A stretch of 64,000 nt of DNA from Cellulomonas telluris (GCF_004886325.1 NZ_QXFN01000005.1:62001-126000); one strand, 5' to 3'; counted from the stretch's first letter, positions 35,520-44,659 are shown. Program-made: numbers and translations. The notes: generated by a model not told the origin, from the sequence alone.

Positions 35520-35546
35520 GTCGCGCGCGCCGACGCCCCCGGCGCG

Positions 35547-37622
35547 TCATCCCCGGGTCCGGGCCGCCGACCCGACAGGCAGGTGCCGCCCCCACCACGC
35601 GAGCAGGTGCTCGAAGCGGCTGACCCGGTGCTGCGGCCGTCCGGAGCGCGTCAGCTCGTGGCCCTCGCCGGGGAACAGCAGGAGCTCGGCCTCGACGCCG
35701 CGCCGGCGCAGCTCGACGAACCAGCGCTGCCCCTGCTCGACCGGGCAGCGCCAGTCCTGCTCGGAGTGGATCACCAGGGTCGGTGTGCGGACCTGACCCA
35801 CGTGGGCCATGGGCGACTGCGCGGCGACGGCCGCCAGCCCCTCGGGCGTGGCGTGGTCACCCACGTACTCCAGCCCGAACCACCAGCCGATGTCGGCCGA
35901 CCCCGTGAAGCTGACCGGGTCGAGGAAGCCCCGCTCGACGACGGCGGCGGCGAAGCGGTCGGTGCGTGTCGTGAGCCAGGCGGTGAGGTAGCCGCCGTAC
36001 GAGCCGCCCAGGACGCCGACGCGCTCGCCGTCCAGCACACCCGGGTGCTGCGTGACCGCCGCGTCGAGCAGAGCGAGGACGTCGTCGGTGTCGACCGTGC
36101 CGAACGCGCGCCGGATCGCCCGCCCGTGCTCCCGCCCGAACCCGGCGGACCCGCGCGGGTTGCCGAGCACCACCGCGTAGCCGGCACCGGCGAGGACCTG
36201 CGCCTCGTCGAAGAGCGCGTGCGTGTACTGGGCGAACGGGCCGCCGTGGATCATCAGCAGCGTCGGGTGCGGCCCGGCGCCCCACCGCTCAGGATCCGGC
36301 GTCACCACCCAGCCGTGCACGGGGTACCCGTCGGGCGAGGTGGCGACGAGGTCGACCGGCCGGCGCACGCGCCCGGTCGCACGCAGCGGCGCGGACCAGT
36401 CGGCGAGCGTCGACACGTCGCCCGTCGCGACGTCGACGCGCAGCAGCGCACCCGACGACGTCGGGTGCGCCGCCGAGACCACGGCCGGGCCGGAGGCCGC
36501 CACCGCGTCGGCGTTGAGCACGACGTGCGGGGCGTCGAGCAGGGTGCGCAGCGTGCCGTCCGCCGCGACGTGGGCGAGCGTCACGGCGCCGCGCTCCTCC
36601 ACCGCGACGAGGGCGCCGTCCCCGAGGGGCACGAGCACGCCGTCGGACAGGTCGACGCTCTCCGGGTCGGTCAGGCGCTCGGGCGCCCCCGCCGCACGGG
36701 TCGCGGCGCCGGTGCCGGTGAGCGGGAGGCGGAAGAGACCGGTCAGGGCGGCGACGGTGTCGTGCCCGTCGGGCCCGAGGTCGCGGGCCTGGAGCCACAG
36801 GGCGGTCCCGTCCGCGGCCGGCCGCACGGTCCCCACCTGCAGCGGGCTGCCCGCGTCGGCGTCGGTCAGCGCGACGAGCGCGGCGGCGTCGGTCCCGCGC
36901 TCGCCCGCCGGGACGAGGACGACGTCGCGCCGGACGTCGTGCTCCCGTCCCGCGTGCCGCGTGCACGTGGCGACGAGCGCGTCGCCGTCGGGCAGCCAGG
37001 CCGGGTCCGTGACGTCCCAGGCGCCGGAGGTCAGGGCCGTCGGCTCGGGCAGCGCGTCGGACGCGCCCGGGTCGGCCGGGAGGGTGAGCACGTGGACGTG
37101 CTGCGGGCGGTCGTGCACGAACCCGACGCCGTCCATCCGGTACCGGAACGTCGTGACGTGCCGCGGCGGCTCGGCCGACGGGTCGCCGCCGGTGACGTAC
37201 CGCCCCTCCTCGGGGACGCGGGCGAGGTACGCCAGGCGCGTGCCGTCGGGTGAGAGGCGCAGGTCGGAGACGCCGAGCGGGGCGTCCGTGAGACGCACCG
37301 GCTCACCGCCGGCGGCGGGCACGAGGTGCGCCTGCGCGGGGCCGCCCGTGAGCGGGGCGCGGCAGAACGCGACCCAGCGCCCGTCGGGCGACACCTGCGG
37401 CGCGGTGTCCCGGTGCCCGTGGGTCAGCCGGCGCGCCGCACCGGTGCCGGGCCCGTGGGCGCCCTCCGGTGCGGCGTCCCCGACGGGCACGAGCCACAGC
37501 TCGCCCCGGTACGCGTCGACCGCGCTGTCGGGACCGACGACGGCGACGACGGCCGCGGAGCCGTCGGGGAGGAGGGCGGGCGCACCGGGGCTGCGCAGGA
37601 GGTCCAGGTCGGCGGGGATCAC
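35547..37622 (-). CDS. S9 family prolyl oligopeptidase-like serine peptidase
   Basis: A 691-residue cytoplasmic peptidase with an N-terminal beta-propeller (about 1-420, with repeated blocks such as PQVSPDGRWVAF and LRLSPDGTRLAYLA) and a C-terminal alpha/beta hydrolase domain. The nucleophile is Ser541 in GGSYGGYL, the catalytic His is in GEGHEL near the end, and an Asp lies between them. The family cleaves short peptides, acyl-amino acids or dipeptides; the substrate is unknown. There is no signal peptide. The GTG start is supported by a TAGGGT hexamer six bases upstream. Confidence 0.92.
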   Translation of the reverse strand: MIPADLDLLRSPGAPALLPDGSAAVVAVVGPDSAVDAYRGELWLVPVGDAAPEGAHGPGTGAARRLTHGHRDTAPQVSPDGRWVAFCRAPLTGGPAQAHLVPAAGGEPVRLTDAPLGVSDLRLSPDGTRLAYLARVPEEGRYVTGGDPSAEPPRHVTTFRYRMDGVGFVHDRPQHVHVLTLPADPGASDALPEPTALTSGAWDVTDPAWLPDGDALVATCTRHAGREHDVRRDVVLVPAGERGTDAAALVALTDADAGSPLQVGTVRPAADGTALWLQARDLGPDGHDTVAALTGLFRLPLTGTGAATRAAGAPERLTDPESVDLSDGVLVPLGDGALVAVEERGAVTLAHVAADGTLRTLLDAPHVVLNADAVAASGPAVVSAAHPTSSGALLRVDVATGDVSTLADWSAPLRATGRVRRPVDLVATSPDGYPVHGWVVTPDPERWGAGPHPTLLMIHGGPFAQYTHALFDEAQVLAGAGYAVVLGNPRGSAGFGREHGRAIRRAFGTVDTDDVLALLDAAVTQHPGVLDGERVGVLGGSYGGYLTAWLTTRTDRFAAAVVERGFLDPVSFTGSADIGWWFGLEYVGDHATPEGLAAVAAQSPMAHVGQVRTPTLVIHSEQDWRCPVEQGQRWFVELRRRGVEAELLLFPGEGHELTRSGRPQHRVSRFEHLLAWWGRHLPVGSAARTRG

Positions 37623-37628
37623 CCCAGC

Positions 37629-37634
37629 ACCCTA
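37629..37634 (-). promoter_or_regulatory. -10 hexamer, leaderless type, for the S9 peptidase gene
   Basis: On the minus strand TAGGGT ends exactly six bases before the GTG at 37622, the same arrangement as at 39325 and 44648. Confidence 0.65.
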
Positions 37635-37659
37635 GGCACGCTCCCCCGCACGTGCGGAA

Positions 37660-37693
37660 CCCGGCGCCCCGCCCGTCCGAGCGGGGCGCCGGG
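37660..37693 (-). terminator. terminator after hflX
   Basis: A 13-bp perfect GC stem (37660-37672 with 37681-37693) and 8-base loop, 16 bases past the hflX stop and before the S9 peptidase promoter. Confidence 0.8.
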
Positions 37694-37708
37694 TCCGGTG
37701 GCGCGAGG

Positions 37709-39229
37709 TCAGCCGTGGCGGACGGCGACGCTCTCGAGCTCGGCCGCGAGGTCCGCGTCGACCCGCGCGCGGATGGCGGTGCCGTCAGGCGTGTGCTCCT
37801 CGTGGTCGATGTCCCCGTGCTCGTGCACACGGCTCACGAGGTCGCCACGGGAGTACGGGACCACGACGTCGACGCTCACGCCGGGGCGCGGCAGCTGGTC
37901 GGCGATGAGCGCCTGCAGCTCCTCGACGCCCTCGCCGGTGTGCGCGGAGACCACGACGGAGTGCACCTCGCGCGAGCGCAGCCGCGCGACGACCTCCGGC
38001 GCCGCGAGGTCGGCCTTGTTCAGCACGACGATCTCCGGCACGTCCATCGCGCCGGGGATGTCGGCGAAGACGTGCCGCACGGCCGCGATCTGGCCCTCGG
38101 GGTCCGGGTGCGAGGCGTCCACCACGTGCAGGATGAGGTCGGCGTCCGCGACCTCCTCGAGCGTGGAGCGGAAGGCCTCGACGAGCTGGTGCGGCAGGTG
38201 CCGCACGAAGCCGACCGTGTCCGCGAGCGTGTACACGCGCCCGTCGGCCGTCTCGGCCCGCCGGACGGTCGGGTCCAGCGTCGCGAACAGCGCGTTCTCG
38301 ACGAGGACCCCGGCGTTCGTGAGCCGGTTCAGCAGCGACGACTTGCCGGCGTTCGTGTAGCCGGCGATCGCCACCGACGGGATCGCGTTGCGCTTCCGGG
38401 AGGCCCGCTTCGTCTGGCGCGCGGGCGCCATCGCGGCGATCTCCCGCCGCAGCTTCGCCATGCGGTTGCGGATGCGCCGGCGGTCCAGCTCGATCTTCGT
38501 CTCACCCGGTCCGCGCGAGCCCATGCCGGCGCCCGCGCCGCCCACCTGGCCACCGGCCTGGCGGCTCATCGACTCGCCCCAGCCGCGCAGGCGCGGCAGC
38601 AGGTACTCGAGCTGCGCGAGCTCGACCTGCGCCTTGCCCTCCTTCGACTTCGCGTGCTGGGCGAAGATGTCGAGGATCAGGGCCGTGCGGTCGACGACCT
38701 TGACCCGCACGATGTCCTCCAGCGCACGGCGCTGGGAGGGTGCGAGCTCGCCGTCGACCACGACGGTGTCGGCGCCGACGGCCGCGACCACGGTCGCGAG
38801 CTCGGCGGCCTTGCCGGACCCCAGGAACGTGCCCGGGTCCGGGGTGCGCCGGCGCTGCAGGAGCCCGTCGAGCACCTGCGAGCCGGCGGTCTCCGCGAGC
38901 GCCGCCAGCTCGCGCAGGGAGATCTCGGCGTCCTCGGCCGTGCCGGCGCCCCACAGGCCCACCAGCACGACGCGCTCGAGGCGCAGCTGCCGGTACTCGA
39001 CCTCGGTGACGTCCTCGAGCTCGGTCGAGAGCCCGGTGACCCGGCGCAGCGAGGTGCGCTCCTCCAGGTCGAGCTGGTCGCCGTCGTACGTCGTGTGCGT
39101 CGTCCCGCCGGCCTGCAGAGCGGTCCCGGCCCGGGCCAGCACACGAGCGACGACGTCGTCGGCCACCTCCTGGGCGCTGCGCACCGGCGCCTGCGGCGCC
39201 TCGGGGGTGGTGTGCTGTCGGTCGTCCAC
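37709..39229 (-). CDS. hflX: GTPase HflX
   Basis: A ribosome-associated GTPase that splits stalled or hibernating ribosomes. The 506 residues show the HflX domain (LGSGKAAEL, DGELAPSQRRALED, DRTALILDIFAQHA), the Gly-rich signature SRGPGETKIELDRRRI, the G1 loop GYTNAGKSSLLNRL (from about residue 287), G3 DTVGFVRHLP and G4 NKAD. The start is uncertain. I prefer GTG 39229, which has GAGAGG six bases upstream; TTG 39253 and GTG 39247 are also in frame and add up to eight residues. It precedes the S9 peptidase on the same strand but has its own terminator. Confidence 0.93.
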   Translation of the reverse strand: MDDRQHTTPEAPQAPVRSAQEVADDVVARVLARAGTALQAGGTTHTTYDGDQLDLEERTSLRRVTGLSTELEDVTEVEYRQLRLERVVLVGLWGAGTAEDAEISLRELAALAETAGSQVLDGLLQRRRTPDPGTFLGSGKAAELATVVAAVGADTVVVDGELAPSQRRALEDIVRVKVVDRTALILDIFAQHAKSKEGKAQVELAQLEYLLPRLRGWGESMSRQAGGQVGGAGAGMGSRGPGETKIELDRRRIRNRMAKLRREIAAMAPARQTKRASRKRNAIPSVAIAGYTNAGKSSLLNRLTNAGVLVENALFATLDPTVRRAETADGRVYTLADTVGFVRHLPHQLVEAFRSTLEEVADADLILHVVDASHPDPEGQIAAVRHVFADIPGAMDVPEIVVLNKADLAAPEVVARLRSREVHSVVVSAHTGEGVEELQALIADQLPRPGVSVDVVVPYSRGDLVSRVHEHGDIDHEEHTPDGTAIRARVDADLAAELESVAVRHG

Positions 39230-39324
39230 GCGTGTCCTCTCGTCCACTTCCAAGATGACCAGCCTCGCACCGCGGCACCACCGGGGCGAGGTTTTTCGCT
39301 GCAGGCGCAGCCGCGGCGGAGGGC

Positions 39325-39330
39325 TAGGGT
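39325..39330 (+). promoter_or_regulatory. -10 hexamer, leaderless type, for the methyltransferase gene
   Basis: TAGGGT ends six bases before the GTG at 39337. No ribosome site is visible between them. Confidence 0.65.
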
Positions 39331-39336
39331 CGGCGG

Positions 39337-39981
39337 GTGCACAGCGGGGACGGGGCGATCGGGGACGGGTCCGACCACTACTTCACGGCGCGGCCCGCGT
39401 CGGCCGACGAGCGGCGCACCATCCGGGTGACGCTCGCCGACCGGGACGTCACGGTGGAGACCGCGGGCGGCGTCTTCTCCCCGGGGCACGTGGACCTCGG
39501 CACGCAGGTGCTGCTGCGGACCGTGCCGTCGCCCCCCGCGTCCGGCGACCTGCTCGACCTGGGCTGCGGCTGGGGACCGGTCGCGCTCACGCTCGCCCTG
39601 TCCTCCCCCGACGCCCGGGTGTGGGCGGTGGACGTGAACGAGCGCGCGCTCGACCTGGTGCGCCGCAACGCCGAGCGGCTCGGCGCGGCCAACGTCGTCG
39701 CCGCCCGCCCGCAGGACGTGCCCGCGGACGTGCGGTTCGCGACCCTCTGGTCGAACCCGCCCGTGCGGATCGGCAAGGAGGCGCTGCACGACCTGCTCGC
39801 GACCTGGTTGCCGCGCCTGGCCGACGACGGCGACGCGTGGCTCGTCGTCGGGCGCAACCTCGGGGCCGACCCGCTGCACCGCTGGCTCGCCACGGACGCG
39901 CCCGAGGGGGCCGGCCTCGGCCTGGGCGTCGAGCGCGCCGCGAGCGCCAAGGGGTTCCGGGTGCTGCGGGTGTCCCGGTGA
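39337..39981 (+). CDS. class I SAM methyltransferase, RsmC/RlmG-like
   Basis: A 214-residue protein with the MTS-type methyltransferase fold: motif I LDLGCGWGPVALTLA (73-87), acidic end of beta 2 in WAVDVNERALDLV, and the catalytic SNPPVRIGKEALHDLL (about 138-153), where NPP marks methylation of an exocyclic amino group of guanine or adenine. RsmC and RlmG, which modify rRNA at N2 of guanine, have the same motif. It corresponds only to their catalytic half, as is usual in actinobacteria. The stop overlaps the MFS gene start as GTGA. Confidence 0.85.
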   Translation: MHSGDGAIGDGSDHYFTARPASADERRTIRVTLADRDVTVETAGGVFSPGHVDLGTQVLLRTVPSPPASGDLLDLGCGWGPVALTLALSSPDARVWAVDVNERALDLVRRNAERLGAANVVAARPQDVPADVRFATLWSNPPVRIGKEALHDLLATWLPRLADDGDAWLVVGRNLGADPLHRWLATDAPEGAGLGLGVERAASAKGFRVLRVSR

Positions 39982-41495
39982 CGGCCCTGCCGGGCGCCGC
40001 GGAGGCGCTGTGGCGCGAGCGGCGGACCACCACCGCGGCCCTGGTCACGCTCGTCGTGCTCGTCGCGTTCGAGTCCTTCGCCGTGACGACCGTGATGCCG
40101 GGCGTCGCCGACGTGCTCGACGGGCACGCGCTGTACGCCTTCGCGTTCGCGGGGCCGCTGGCGACGGGTGTCGTCGGGATGGTGGTGGCCGGCACGTGGT
40201 CGGACCGCGCGGGGCCGTTCCGGCCGTTCCTCGCCGGCTCGGTCCTGTTCGTCGTCGGCCTGGTCGTCGCGGGGGTGGCGCAGACGATGCCGCTGCTCGT
40301 GGCCGGGCGCCTCGCGCAGGGCCTCGGCGGCGGTGCGGTCAACGTGACGCTCCTCGTGACGCTCGCGCGCGCCTACCCGCCGGCGCTGCACCCGCGTGCC
40401 TTCGCGTGGTTCTCGGCCGCGTGGGTGCTGCCCTCGCTCGTCGGGCCCGCCGTCGCCGGTCTCGTGGCGCAGGTCGCCGGCTGGCGGTGGGTGTTCCTCG
40501 GCGTCGCGCTGCTGGTCGTGCCGACCAGCCTGCCGCTGCTGCGCACGCTGCGGCCGCTGGGCCCGCCCGAGGGGGCCGGCACCGCCCCCGCCGACGGCCG
40601 GCGCCGCGTCGTGCGGGCGGTGCTCGTCGCGGCCGCCGTCCTCGCGCTGAACCTCGCCGTCGAGCTGCCGGCCGCACCGTCGGCCGCGCTCGCCGCGGCG
40701 GCCGGCGCCGCCGCCCTCGTGGCCGTGCGGCCGCTGCTGCCCGCGGGCGCGCTGGCCGCCCGTCCGGGGCTGCCCAGCGTCATCACGACCCGTGCGCTGG
40801 TCTCGGGTGCGTTCTTCGGCGCGCAGGCGTACGTGCCCTACCTGCTCACGCAGCGCGACGGCTGGGGGCCGGCCGCGAGCGGCCTCGCGCTCACCACGGC
40901 TGCGCTCGCGTGGTCCGGCATGTCGGCGGTCCAGGGACGCCTCGGGCACCGCCTGGCGAGCCGGGACGCCGTGCGGCTGGGCACCGTGCTCGTCGCGGTC
41001 GGGGTCGTCGGCGGGTTCGTGACGGCGGCCGCGGACCTGCCGCCGGCGGTGCTCGTCGCCACGTGGACGTCCGCGGGCGCGGGGATGGGCCTGGCGTCGT
41101 CCCGGCTCAACGTGCTGGTGCTGGGCTACTCGGTTCCGGGCACCCAGGGGACCAACAGTTCCGCGATGTCCATCAGCGACGCCGTCGGCTCCGCCACGGC
41201 CCTCGCCGTCAGCGGCGTGCTGTTCGCGCTCGTCACCGGGACCTCCGGTGCCGGCGGCCACGGCGCCGACGGCGGCGACGTCGCCGGGACGGCCGGGTTC
41301 GTGGCCGCGTTCGCGCTGGCGGCAGCGCTGGCCGTCGGATCGGCGCTCACCGCGCCGCGCGTCGGCACCCCGCCGAGCGAGGCGGGGCACGACGAGGGCG
41401 CGGGTGCGCCGGGGGCGGCCGGGTCCGGGGCCGACGTGGCCGGCGCGCCTCAGGCGTCGGCGGGCAGCGCGGACGCCACGGCCGCGAGCACCTGA
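39978..41495 (+). CDS. MFS transporter
   Basis: A 505-residue major facilitator with about 12-14 membrane helices. The loop between helices 2 and 3 reads GTWSDRAGPFRPF, a variant of the MFS motif A, and LAQGLGGGAVNVTLLVTLARA resembles drug:proton antiporters. The substrate is unknown. The C-terminal 45 residues are hydrophilic, Gly/Ala-rich and not conserved; their coding sequence overlaps the end of the convergent thioredoxin-like gene by 46 bp. The GTG start overlaps the methyltransferase stop, so the two genes are coupled. Confidence 0.88.
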   Translation: MTALPGAAEALWRERRTTTAALVTLVVLVAFESFAVTTVMPGVADVLDGHALYAFAFAGPLATGVVGMVVAGTWSDRAGPFRPFLAGSVLFVVGLVVAGVAQTMPLLVAGRLAQGLGGGAVNVTLLVTLARAYPPALHPRAFAWFSAAWVLPSLVGPAVAGLVAQVAGWRWVFLGVALLVVPTSLPLLRTLRPLGPPEGAGTAPADGRRRVVRAVLVAAAVLALNLAVELPAAPSAALAAAAGAAALVAVRPLLPAGALAARPGLPSVITTRALVSGAFFGAQAYVPYLLTQRDGWGPAASGLALTTAALAWSGMSAVQGRLGHRLASRDAVRLGTVLVAVGVVGGFVTAAADLPPAVLVATWTSAGAGMGLASSRLNVLVLGYSVPGTQGTNSSAMSISDAVGSATALAVSGVLFALVTGTSGAGGHGADGGDVAGTAGFVAAFALAAALAVGSALTAPRVGTPPSEAGHDEGAGAPGAAGSGADVAGAPQASAGSADATAAST

Positions 41496-41806
41496 GCGGC
41501 GGTCGGCACCCCGTCGGCGCGTCGCACGACCCGCCCGTCCGCGTCCAGCACCGCGACCGTCGGCGTGCTCGTCACGGCGAGCCGCGCCGCGAGTGCGGGC
41601 GCGTCGGCCACGTCGCGCTCCACGTGGACGACCCCCGGGACGTGCGTGGCGACGCCGGCGAGGACGCGCCGCGTGGCGCGGCACGGCGCGCAGAACGCCG
41701 TCGAGATCTGCAGCAGCGTCGCGCGCGGGCCGAGCGGTGCGCCCACCTCGTCCGCCGTCAGCACGTCGCCCGGGTCGCCGGGCGCCAGGGCACGGTCGGC
41801 GCTCAC
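41450..41806 (-). CDS. thioredoxin-like protein
   Basis: A 118-residue thioredoxin fold with the redox motif FCAPC (Cys39 and Cys42) in ISTAFCAPCRATRRVL and the cis-Pro region in VTSTPTVAVLDADG. The usual WCGPC is altered at Trp and Gly, so the redox potential may differ. A cytoplasmic disulfide reductase or peroxidase partner role is inferred. The GTG start overlaps the dapF stop (GTGA), making it the last gene of the LigB-like/miaA/dapF operon. Its 3' end overlaps the convergent MFS gene by 46 bp. Confidence 0.85.
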   Translation of the reverse strand: MSADRALAPGDPGDVLTADEVGAPLGPRATLLQISTAFCAPCRATRRVLAGVATHVPGVVHVERDVADAPALAARLAVTSTPTVAVLDADGRVVRRADGVPTAAQVLAAVASALPADA

Positions 41807-42804
41807 GCGAGCAGCGCCCCCAGGTCCACGGCCCCCTCGGCGACGAGCACGGCGGGACCGGCGAGCTCGGCACGCGTGACGTCCGCGCCCACGCCGCCGC
41901 CCGCGGCCGCGCCGAGGGTGAACGTGACCCGCAGCGTGCCGCCCGGCACCTCGACGAACCACACGTCCGGCGCGGCGGCCCCGCCCCAGGCGCGCACGGC
42001 CGCGGCCGCCGCGACGGCTCCCGTCCCGCAGGACTGCGTCTCCCCCACGCCCCGCTCGTGCACGCGCATGCGCACGCGCCCGACGGCGGTGCCGTCCTCG
42101 GCGGTCTCCTCGCCCAGCGGCACGACCAGCTCGACGTTCGTGCCCTGCGCCGGCACGGGGGTGACCTCCGGCGCACGCGTCAGGTCGGCCCGCTCGAGGT
42201 CCTCGGCGTCGGCGAGCACCACGACGGTGTGCGGGTTGCCCACGTCGACGCCGAGCCCCGGACGTGTCACCGTCAGCCCGGCCACCGCGACCTCGGCGTC
42301 GCCGCCGGCCGCGACGGCGTCGGGGCCGCCCGGCAGCGTGACCGCGCCCATGTCCACCGCGAACCACGCGTCGCCGCTCACCCCGACCGGCACGCCGACC
42401 GCGCGCACCGTCCGGACGCCGGCGCGCGTGCCGACCGCGAGCTCGCCGGTGGCCGGGTCCCACAGCCCGAGCCGCTGCAGGTAGCGCGCGAACACGCGCA
42501 CCCCGTTGCCGCACATCTGCGCGACCGAGCCGTCCGCGTTGCGGTAGTCCATGAACCAGGCGGTGGTGCGGGTCTCGGCGGGTGCGTCGGCGACCCGGGC
42601 CGTGGCCACGAGCCGGATGAGGCCGTCCCCGCCCACCCCGCCACGGCGGTCGCACAGGCGCGCGACGAGCTCGGCGCTCACGTCGAACCCGCCGTCGCGG
42701 TCGTCCAGCAGCACGAAGTCGTTGCGGGTGCCGTGGCCCTTGGCGACCTCGACCCGGCCGAGGGTGGCGGTCGTCGTGGCGCTCGCAGGGGCGGGGAGGG
42801 TCAT
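41803..42804 (-). CDS. dapF: diaminopimelate epimerase
   Basis: Converts LL- to meso-diaminopimelate in the lysine pathway with two active-site cysteines: Cys98 in AQMCGNGVRVFARYLQ and Cys259 in TQSCGTGAVAAA. The protein is 333 residues, longer than usual because of loops around 60-80 and 155-175. In Cellulomonas, walls are known to carry ornithine, so here it probably serves lysine synthesis. The ATG start overlaps the miaA stop as ATGA, and the thioredoxin-like gene overlaps its own stop. All key residues are present. Confidence 0.95.
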   Translation of the reverse strand: MTLPAPASATTTATLGRVEVAKGHGTRNDFVLLDDRDGGFDVSAELVARLCDRRGGVGGDGLIRLVATARVADAPAETRTTAWFMDYRNADGSVAQMCGNGVRVFARYLQRLGLWDPATGELAVGTRAGVRTVRAVGVPVGVSGDAWFAVDMGAVTLPGGPDAVAAGGDAEVAVAGLTVTRPGLGVDVGNPHTVVVLADAEDLERADLTRAPEVTPVPAQGTNVELVVPLGEETAEDGTAVGRVRMRVHERGVGETQSCGTGAVAAAAAVRAWGGAAAPDVWFVEVPGGTLRVTFTLGAAAGGGVGADVTRAELAGPAVLVAEGAVDLGALLA

Positions 42805-43757
42805 GAGCCCAGGGTACGGCGGGCGGGGCCGTCGGCCGCGGCGAGCCCGTGCTCGCCGGCGTCCGCACGGCGCACCCGGTCGAGCGCACGCTCCACGAGG
42901 TCCGGGTCCTGGGCGTCCAGCCAGTGCACCCGCGGGTCGCGCCCGAACCAGCCCATCTGCTTGCGCGCGAGCCGCCGCGTCGCCGCGGTCGTCTCCGCGC
43001 GTGCCGTCGCCTCGTCGAGCTCGCCGCGCAGCTGCGCGATGGCCTGCGCGTACCCGACGGCGCGCGCCGCGGTCCTGCCCAGCCCGTGCGCGACCAGCCG
43101 CTCGACCTCCGCGAGCATGCCGCCGTCCCACATCCGGTCCACGCGGCCGGCGACCCGGGCGTCGAGCGTGGCGCGGTCGCAGTCGAGCCCCAGCTGCACC
43201 GCCGGCACGGCGTAGTCGTGGCGCGGCAGCGACGCCGAGTACGGGCGTCCTGTGAGGGCGATGACCTCGAGCGCCCGCACGATGCGCCGGGCGTTGCGCG
43301 GGCCGATGTTCTCCGCCGCCACGGGGTCGGCCGCCGCGAGCTCGTCGTGCAGCGCCCGGGTCCCCTCGGCCTCGACCCGCGCCTCGAGGCGGGCCCGCAC
43401 GTCGGGGTCCGTGCCCGGGAACTCGAGGTGGTCGAGCAGGGCCCGCACGTACAGCCCCGAGCCGCCGACGACGACCGGCCGCACCCCGCGCGCGAGCAGG
43501 TCCGCCACGACCGTGCGCGCCTGCACCTGGTAGTCGGCGACCGAGGCCTCCTCGCGCGGGTCCAGCACGTCGAGGAGGTGGTGCGCGACGCCGCCGCGCT
43601 CCGCCGGTGGGACCTTGGCGGTGCCGACGTCCATGCCCCGGTACAGCTGCAGCGCGTCCGCGTTGACGACCTCGCCGCCCAGCGCCTGCGCGAGCGCGAT
43701 CCCGAGGTCCGACTTGCCCGTGGCCGTGGGCCCGACGACGGCGACGACGAGGGTCAC
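42801..43757 (-). CDS. miaA: tRNA dimethylallyltransferase
   Basis: Transfers a dimethylallyl group to N6 of A37 in tRNAs that read UNN codons; MiaB, encoded about 2 kb away, then thiolates the same base. The 318 residues contain the P-loop GPTATGKS (9-16), NADALQLYRGMDVGTAKV with the catalytic Asp, GGSGLYVRALLD and IGPRNARRIVRALEV. The GTG start overlaps the LigB-like gene stop and the stop overlaps dapF, so the gene is tightly coupled in a four-gene operon. The length is normal for the family. Confidence 0.96.
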   Translation of the reverse strand: MTLVVAVVGPTATGKSDLGIALAQALGGEVVNADALQLYRGMDVGTAKVPPAERGGVAHHLLDVLDPREEASVADYQVQARTVVADLLARGVRPVVVGGSGLYVRALLDHLEFPGTDPDVRARLEARVEAEGTRALHDELAAADPVAAENIGPRNARRIVRALEVIALTGRPYSASLPRHDYAVPAVQLGLDCDRATLDARVAGRVDRMWDGGMLAEVERLVAHGLGRTAARAVGYAQAIAQLRGELDEATARAETTAATRRLARKQMGWFGRDPRVHWLDAQDPDLVERALDRVRRADAGEHGLAAADGPARRTLGS

Positions 43758-44524
43758 GCGCCCGCCCCCGCGACCCGCCACTGCGCGGCGGCGTGCGCCG
43801 CCCCGTACGCGACGTCGGCCCGGCCGCCGGTCGCGGACGGCGCCGTGCCGGCCGCGTCGACCGCACCCACGAGCACCTGCCACGGCCCCCAGCCGCTCAC
43901 CGCGAGCGCGTCGGCGACCAGGGGGTCGAGAGCGGCCAGGACGTCGCGGCCCGACGAGCCCGCGCCGGTGACGGCGCGGGCGAGGGCGTCGTCCACCGCG
44001 GGCGCCTCCGCGTCGTCGGCGAGCGGGGCGTCCGGCCCGTGCCGGGCGGAGCCGGACCCGACGACGACGAGCGCGGTGCCGGCACCGGCGGTCAGCGCGG
44101 CGCCCAGCCGACGCAGCGCGGCGGCGTCCCGGGACGCGACCTCGACCACGTGGACGGCAGGCGCCGGCGACGCCGCCGCGCGCGCCAGCAGCTGCAGGCC
44201 GACCGCGGCCGGGACGCCCACGGGACCGGACGCGGCGGGCGGGCCGCCGGGCGCCGGCGCGAGGTCGAGGGCGGGCACGGGCCACTCCAGCCGGTGGTCG
44301 GGCACGCCGGCCGCCGCCGCACCCGGCCGTACCGGCCCGACGACGGTGCGGTCCGCCCGCCCGGGTGCCACGACGACCACGCGCGCGGCCGCCCGCACCG
44401 CTCCCGCGACCGCCTCGAGCGCAGCCGCGCGCAGCGCGGCGAGCACGGGTGCGTCCGACGCACCGCCGGCCGCCCCGGGGAGGAGCAGCACGGTGTCGGG
44501 GACGAGCGCGGCGGCGACGAGCAC
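43754..44524 (-). CDS. LigB-like (class III extradiol dioxygenase B-like) protein, metal site degenerate
   Basis: A 256-residue, very Ala-rich protein in the place where actinobacteria encode a LigB/Memo-fold protein before miaA. Homologues start with a pattern like AAxVPHPPLLVP, whose His binds the metal; here the segment reads AALVPDTVLLLPG, so that His is absent. Later blocks (VVEVASRD, VVVGSGSARHGPDAPL, LVADALAVSGWGPWQVLVGAV) resemble the family. An iron-dependent dioxygenase activity is therefore unlikely. The GTG start lies six bases after TACCGT. The family call is moderate. Confidence 0.65.
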   Translation of the reverse strand: MLVAAALVPDTVLLLPGAAGGASDAPVLAALRAAALEAVAGAVRAAARVVVVAPGRADRTVVGPVRPGAAAAGVPDHRLEWPVPALDLAPAPGGPPAASGPVGVPAAVGLQLLARAAASPAPAVHVVEVASRDAAALRRLGAALTAGAGTALVVVGSGSARHGPDAPLADDAEAPAVDDALARAVTGAGSSGRDVLAALDPLVADALAVSGWGPWQVLVGAVDAAGTAPSATGGRADVAYGAAHAAAQWRVAGAGA

Positions 44525-44530
44525 GGGACG

Positions 44531-44536
44531 ACGGTA
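44531..44536 (-). promoter_or_regulatory. -10 hexamer, leaderless type, for the LigB-like/miaA/dapF operon
   Basis: On the minus strand TACCGT ends exactly six bases before the GTG at 44524, the same hexamer and spacing as at 16225. Confidence 0.6.
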
Positions 44537-44647
44537 GCCGCAGCACCGGAGGGCACCGTGCGCGCACGGGCAGCGCGGCGTGGACGGTGCGCGGCGTCGG
44601 CGCGCCGTCCCCCGCGCGGGCGCGATCGCGCCGTCGGTACCGCCGGG

Positions 44648-44653
44648 TAGGGT
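44648..44653 (+). promoter_or_regulatory. -10 hexamer, leaderless type, for the YbjN pair
   Basis: TAGGGT ends six bases before the ATG at 44660. No Shine-Dalgarno is present. Confidence 0.65.
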
Positions 44654-44659
44654 CGGGGC

